This document shows positions 62,585-64,000 of a DNA stretch of 64,000 bases, piece after piece. The notes beneath the pieces are model-generated. The model saw nothing but the letters and a program-made list of their open reading frames with translations. It was not told the DNA's origin and made no database searches. The stretch lies in assembly GCF_001557535.2 (NCBI RefSeq), contig NZ_CP014307.1, positions 434,001-498,000 of the forward strand. The letters run 5' to 3'. Positions within the stretch are counted from its first letter, which is position 1. Each line of letters opens with the position of its first letter. Made by a program: the position numbers and the translations under genes. The stretch comes from Burkholderia sp. PAMC 26561. GTDB taxonomy: Bacteria > Pseudomonadota > Gammaproteobacteria > Burkholderiales > Burkholderiaceae.

Positions 62585-64000
62585 TTAACTTGGTGCATGT
62601 TCGGGCGTGCCGTGGCCATCGCGATCATCGTCGTCATGGTCGTTTTCCGAACGCTCGCGCCGCCGGGCCAGCCGGCTATGGATACCCGCAAAAATAAGCG
62701 GCACGAAGAAAAGGGTGGATACGGTTGCAAACAGCAGGCCGCCGATCACTGCGCGCCCGAGCGGCGCATTCTGCTCGGCGCCTTCGCCAAGCCCGAGCGC
62801 CATCGGAATCATGCCGATGATCATTGCGAACGCCGTCATCAGGACCGGCCGAATACGGCTCGCGCCCGCTTCGAGTGCGGCGGTGAGCGGCGGCGCGCCG
62901 GCCTGCAGGCGCTGTCTTGCGAACGACACCATCAGGATACTGTTCGCGGTCGCCACACCCATGGTCATGATCGCGCCGGTGAGCGCCGGGACACTCAGGT
63001 GCGTGCCCGTGAGAAACAGCATCCATGCAATACCCGCCAGCGCCGCGGGCAATGCGCTGATGATGATCAGCGGGTCGACCCACGACTGGAAGTTCACCAC
63101 GATCAGCAGATACACGAGCACGATGGCCATCGCGACGCCCACGCCCAGGCCGAAGAACGATGAGCGCATGGTCGCGACCTGGCCGCGCACGGTGATCTCG
63201 CTGCCGCGCGGCAACTTGGCGCGCGCCTGGTCCACGAGCTTGTCCACCTCCTTCGCGACGCTGCCGAGATCGCGTCCTTCGACGCTTACGAATACATCGA
63301 TGACCGGCTTGATGTTGTAGCGCGTCACCACGGCGAACTGGCTTTGCGGCGAGACGCGCACGAGATTGCCGAGCAGTTGCGTAGGACCCGTTGCGCTGCC
63401 GGAAACAGGTGTGCGCAGCAGCTCATCGATGGAAGAAATCTGGTACTGCGGCGTCTGCACCGCGACCTGATACTCCACGCCATTCTTGTTGTTGAACCAG
63501 AAACCCGGCGACGTTTGCGAGCTGCCCGAGAGCGAAACCAGCACGTTCTGCGCGACGTTGTTCGCCGTCAGGTTGAGCTGCTGCAGCCGCGTGCGGTCCA
63601 TTTGCAGGTTGAGCACCGGCTGGTCGAACTTCTGCTGGATGTGGGTGTCGACGGTGCCGGGAATTTGCCGGATCGACTTCATCAGGCCGGACGCAACTTC
63701 GAAATTGCCGCGCTGGTTCGCACCGGAAATCTGCACATCGACGGCTGCCGGCAGACCGAAGTTCAGGATCTGCGTGACGATGTCAGCCGGCTGGAAGAAG
63801 AAGTCCACGCCCGGAAATTTCTGCGGAAGAATGGTGCGCAGCTTGTCCACGAAACCCGCGGTCGGATCGTGGTCGGGCTTCAATGCGACCTGGATCTCGC
63901 CATCGAGCGTGCCGATGGTTCCTGCGTTGCTGTACGAGAGGTTGATACCGCTGTACGGCAACCCGAGGTTGTCGAGGATCGTTTCGAGCTGGCTGGCGGG
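62585..64000 (-). CDS. RND efflux permease, C-terminal part (cut by window edge)
   Basis: About 471 codons visible, open to the window edge; the N-terminal half and start are outside. The visible part contains the second porter region and the last transmembrane helices, with LAGIAWMLFLTGTHLSVPAL and RIRPVLMTAFAMIIGMIP, a hallmark of the RND family. The tail ends in His/Asp-rich ENDHDDDDRDGHGTPEHAPS, which could bind metal or simply be a flexible tail. The gene is 15 bp from the adaptor gene, giving the operon order permease-adaptor-outer membrane factor-regulator-kinase. The substrate (drug, solvent or metal) cannot be settled. Confidence 0.92.
   Translation of the reverse strand, partial: PASQLETILDNLGLPYSGINLSYSNAGTIGTLDGEIQVALKPDHDPTAGFVDKLRTILPQKFPGVDFFFQPADIVTQILNFGLPAAVDVQISGANQRGNFEVASGLMKSIRQIPGTVDTHIQQKFDQPVLNLQMDRTRLQQLNLTANNVAQNVLVSLSGSSQTSPGFWFNNKNGVEYQVAVQTPQYQISSIDELLRTPVSGSATGPTQLLGNLVRVSPQSQFAVVTRYNIKPVIDVFVSVEGRDLGSVAKEVDKLVDQARAKLPRGSEITVRGQVATMRSSFFGLGVGVAMAIVLVYLLIVVNFQSWVDPLIIISALPAALAGIAWMLFLTGTHLSVPALTGAIMTMGVATANSILMVSFARQRLQAGAPPLTAALEAGASRIRPVLMTAFAMIIGMIPMALGLGEGAEQNAPLGRAVIGGLLFATVSTLFFVPLIFAGIHSRLARRRERSENDHDDDDRDGHGTPEHAPS

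Noticed and set aside
61148..63163. 671-codon open frame on the plus strand
   Set aside because: It lies antisense to the RND adaptor, permease and outer-membrane factor genes, is Arg/His-rich, and has no recognisable domain. It is the usual high-GC shadow of real genes.
1..64000. tRNA, rRNA, CRISPR, prophage, restriction or toxin-antitoxin systems
   Set aside because: None seen on reading both strands. There were no cloverleaf-like intergenic segments, spacer arrays, integrase or nuclease motifs.

Overview
This is a GC-rich (visibly above 60% G+C) stretch of a betaproteobacterial chromosome, most likely Burkholderiaceae of the Paraburkholderia/Caballeronia/Burkholderia group. The evidence is the mix of gene families: a second infA copy with a C-terminal tail, mmsAB, an arylamine N-acetyltransferase next to an extra FtsI-like protein, H-NS-like proteins, L-rhamnose and galactarate catabolism, and an IrlRS/CusRS-type sensor pair beside an RND pump. 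Long open frames opposite almost every gene also fit high GC. I see no rRNA, tRNA, CRISPR array, transposase, integrase or prophage gene. The window begins inside glgA and ends inside an RND permease gene.

Layout. 1-7.8 kb: glycogen genes glgC-glgA (minus), then pdxY, a glucose-dehydrogenase-like SDR overlapping a GH15 glycosidase, and a dihydrolipoamide-dehydrogenase-like flavoprotein, closed by a strong terminator. 7.9-12.2 kb: a small membrane protein and the mmsA-mmsB valine pathway pair with a divergent LysR regulator. 12.3-16.7 kb: an envelope module (M23 peptidase, one-TM coiled-coil protein, bactofilin), corA, about 600 bp of unexplained sequence, and infA. 16.8-20.1 kb: zwf-ppgK-HAD, a glucose-6-phosphate operon. 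20.3-29.6 kb: nat, an FtsI paralogue, a lipoprotein, several small unknowns, a formate/nitrite-type channel, a fatty acid desaturase, a PhnD-like protein, an LLM flavoprotein and an H-NS-like protein with an altered DNA-binding loop.

29.8-41.0 kb is an L-rhamnose locus for the non-phosphorylated route. The minus-strand operon rhaM-lactonase-rhaT-rhaP-rhaQ-rhaS takes up and epimerises the sugar and opens its lactone. A LysR gene sits in the middle. A second minus-strand operon holds the 2-keto-3-deoxy-L-rhamnonate (KDR) dehydrogenase-type SDR, an MFS permease, rhmD and the rhamnose dehydrogenase. The enzyme that cleaves the final diketo acid is not in the window.

41.1-51.8 kb is accessory metabolism: an LLM flavoprotein, a DUF3100/ALDH/HIBADH cluster with a divergent LysR, an orphan sugar-binding protein, an F420-reductase-fold protein, an SDR divergent from an HxlR regulator, and garD. 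From 51.9 to 53.0 kb lies a 1.1-kb non-coding inverted-repeat element whose two arms each carry a 142-bp tandem duplication. 53.0-57.2 kb is a four-gene ABC importer of the spermidine/2-aminoethylphosphonate/iron type. 57.7-64 kb is a minus-strand run of RND permease, membrane-fusion protein, outer-membrane factor, response regulator and histidine kinase.

The items most worth following up are the 142-bp-repeat palindromic element, the hairpin made of an inverted pair of 10-mers identical to the Neisseria DNA uptake sequence, the H-NS-like protein with an acidic loop, and the unexplained 15.4-16.0 kb segment. I did not find a clear, wholly new multi-gene system.
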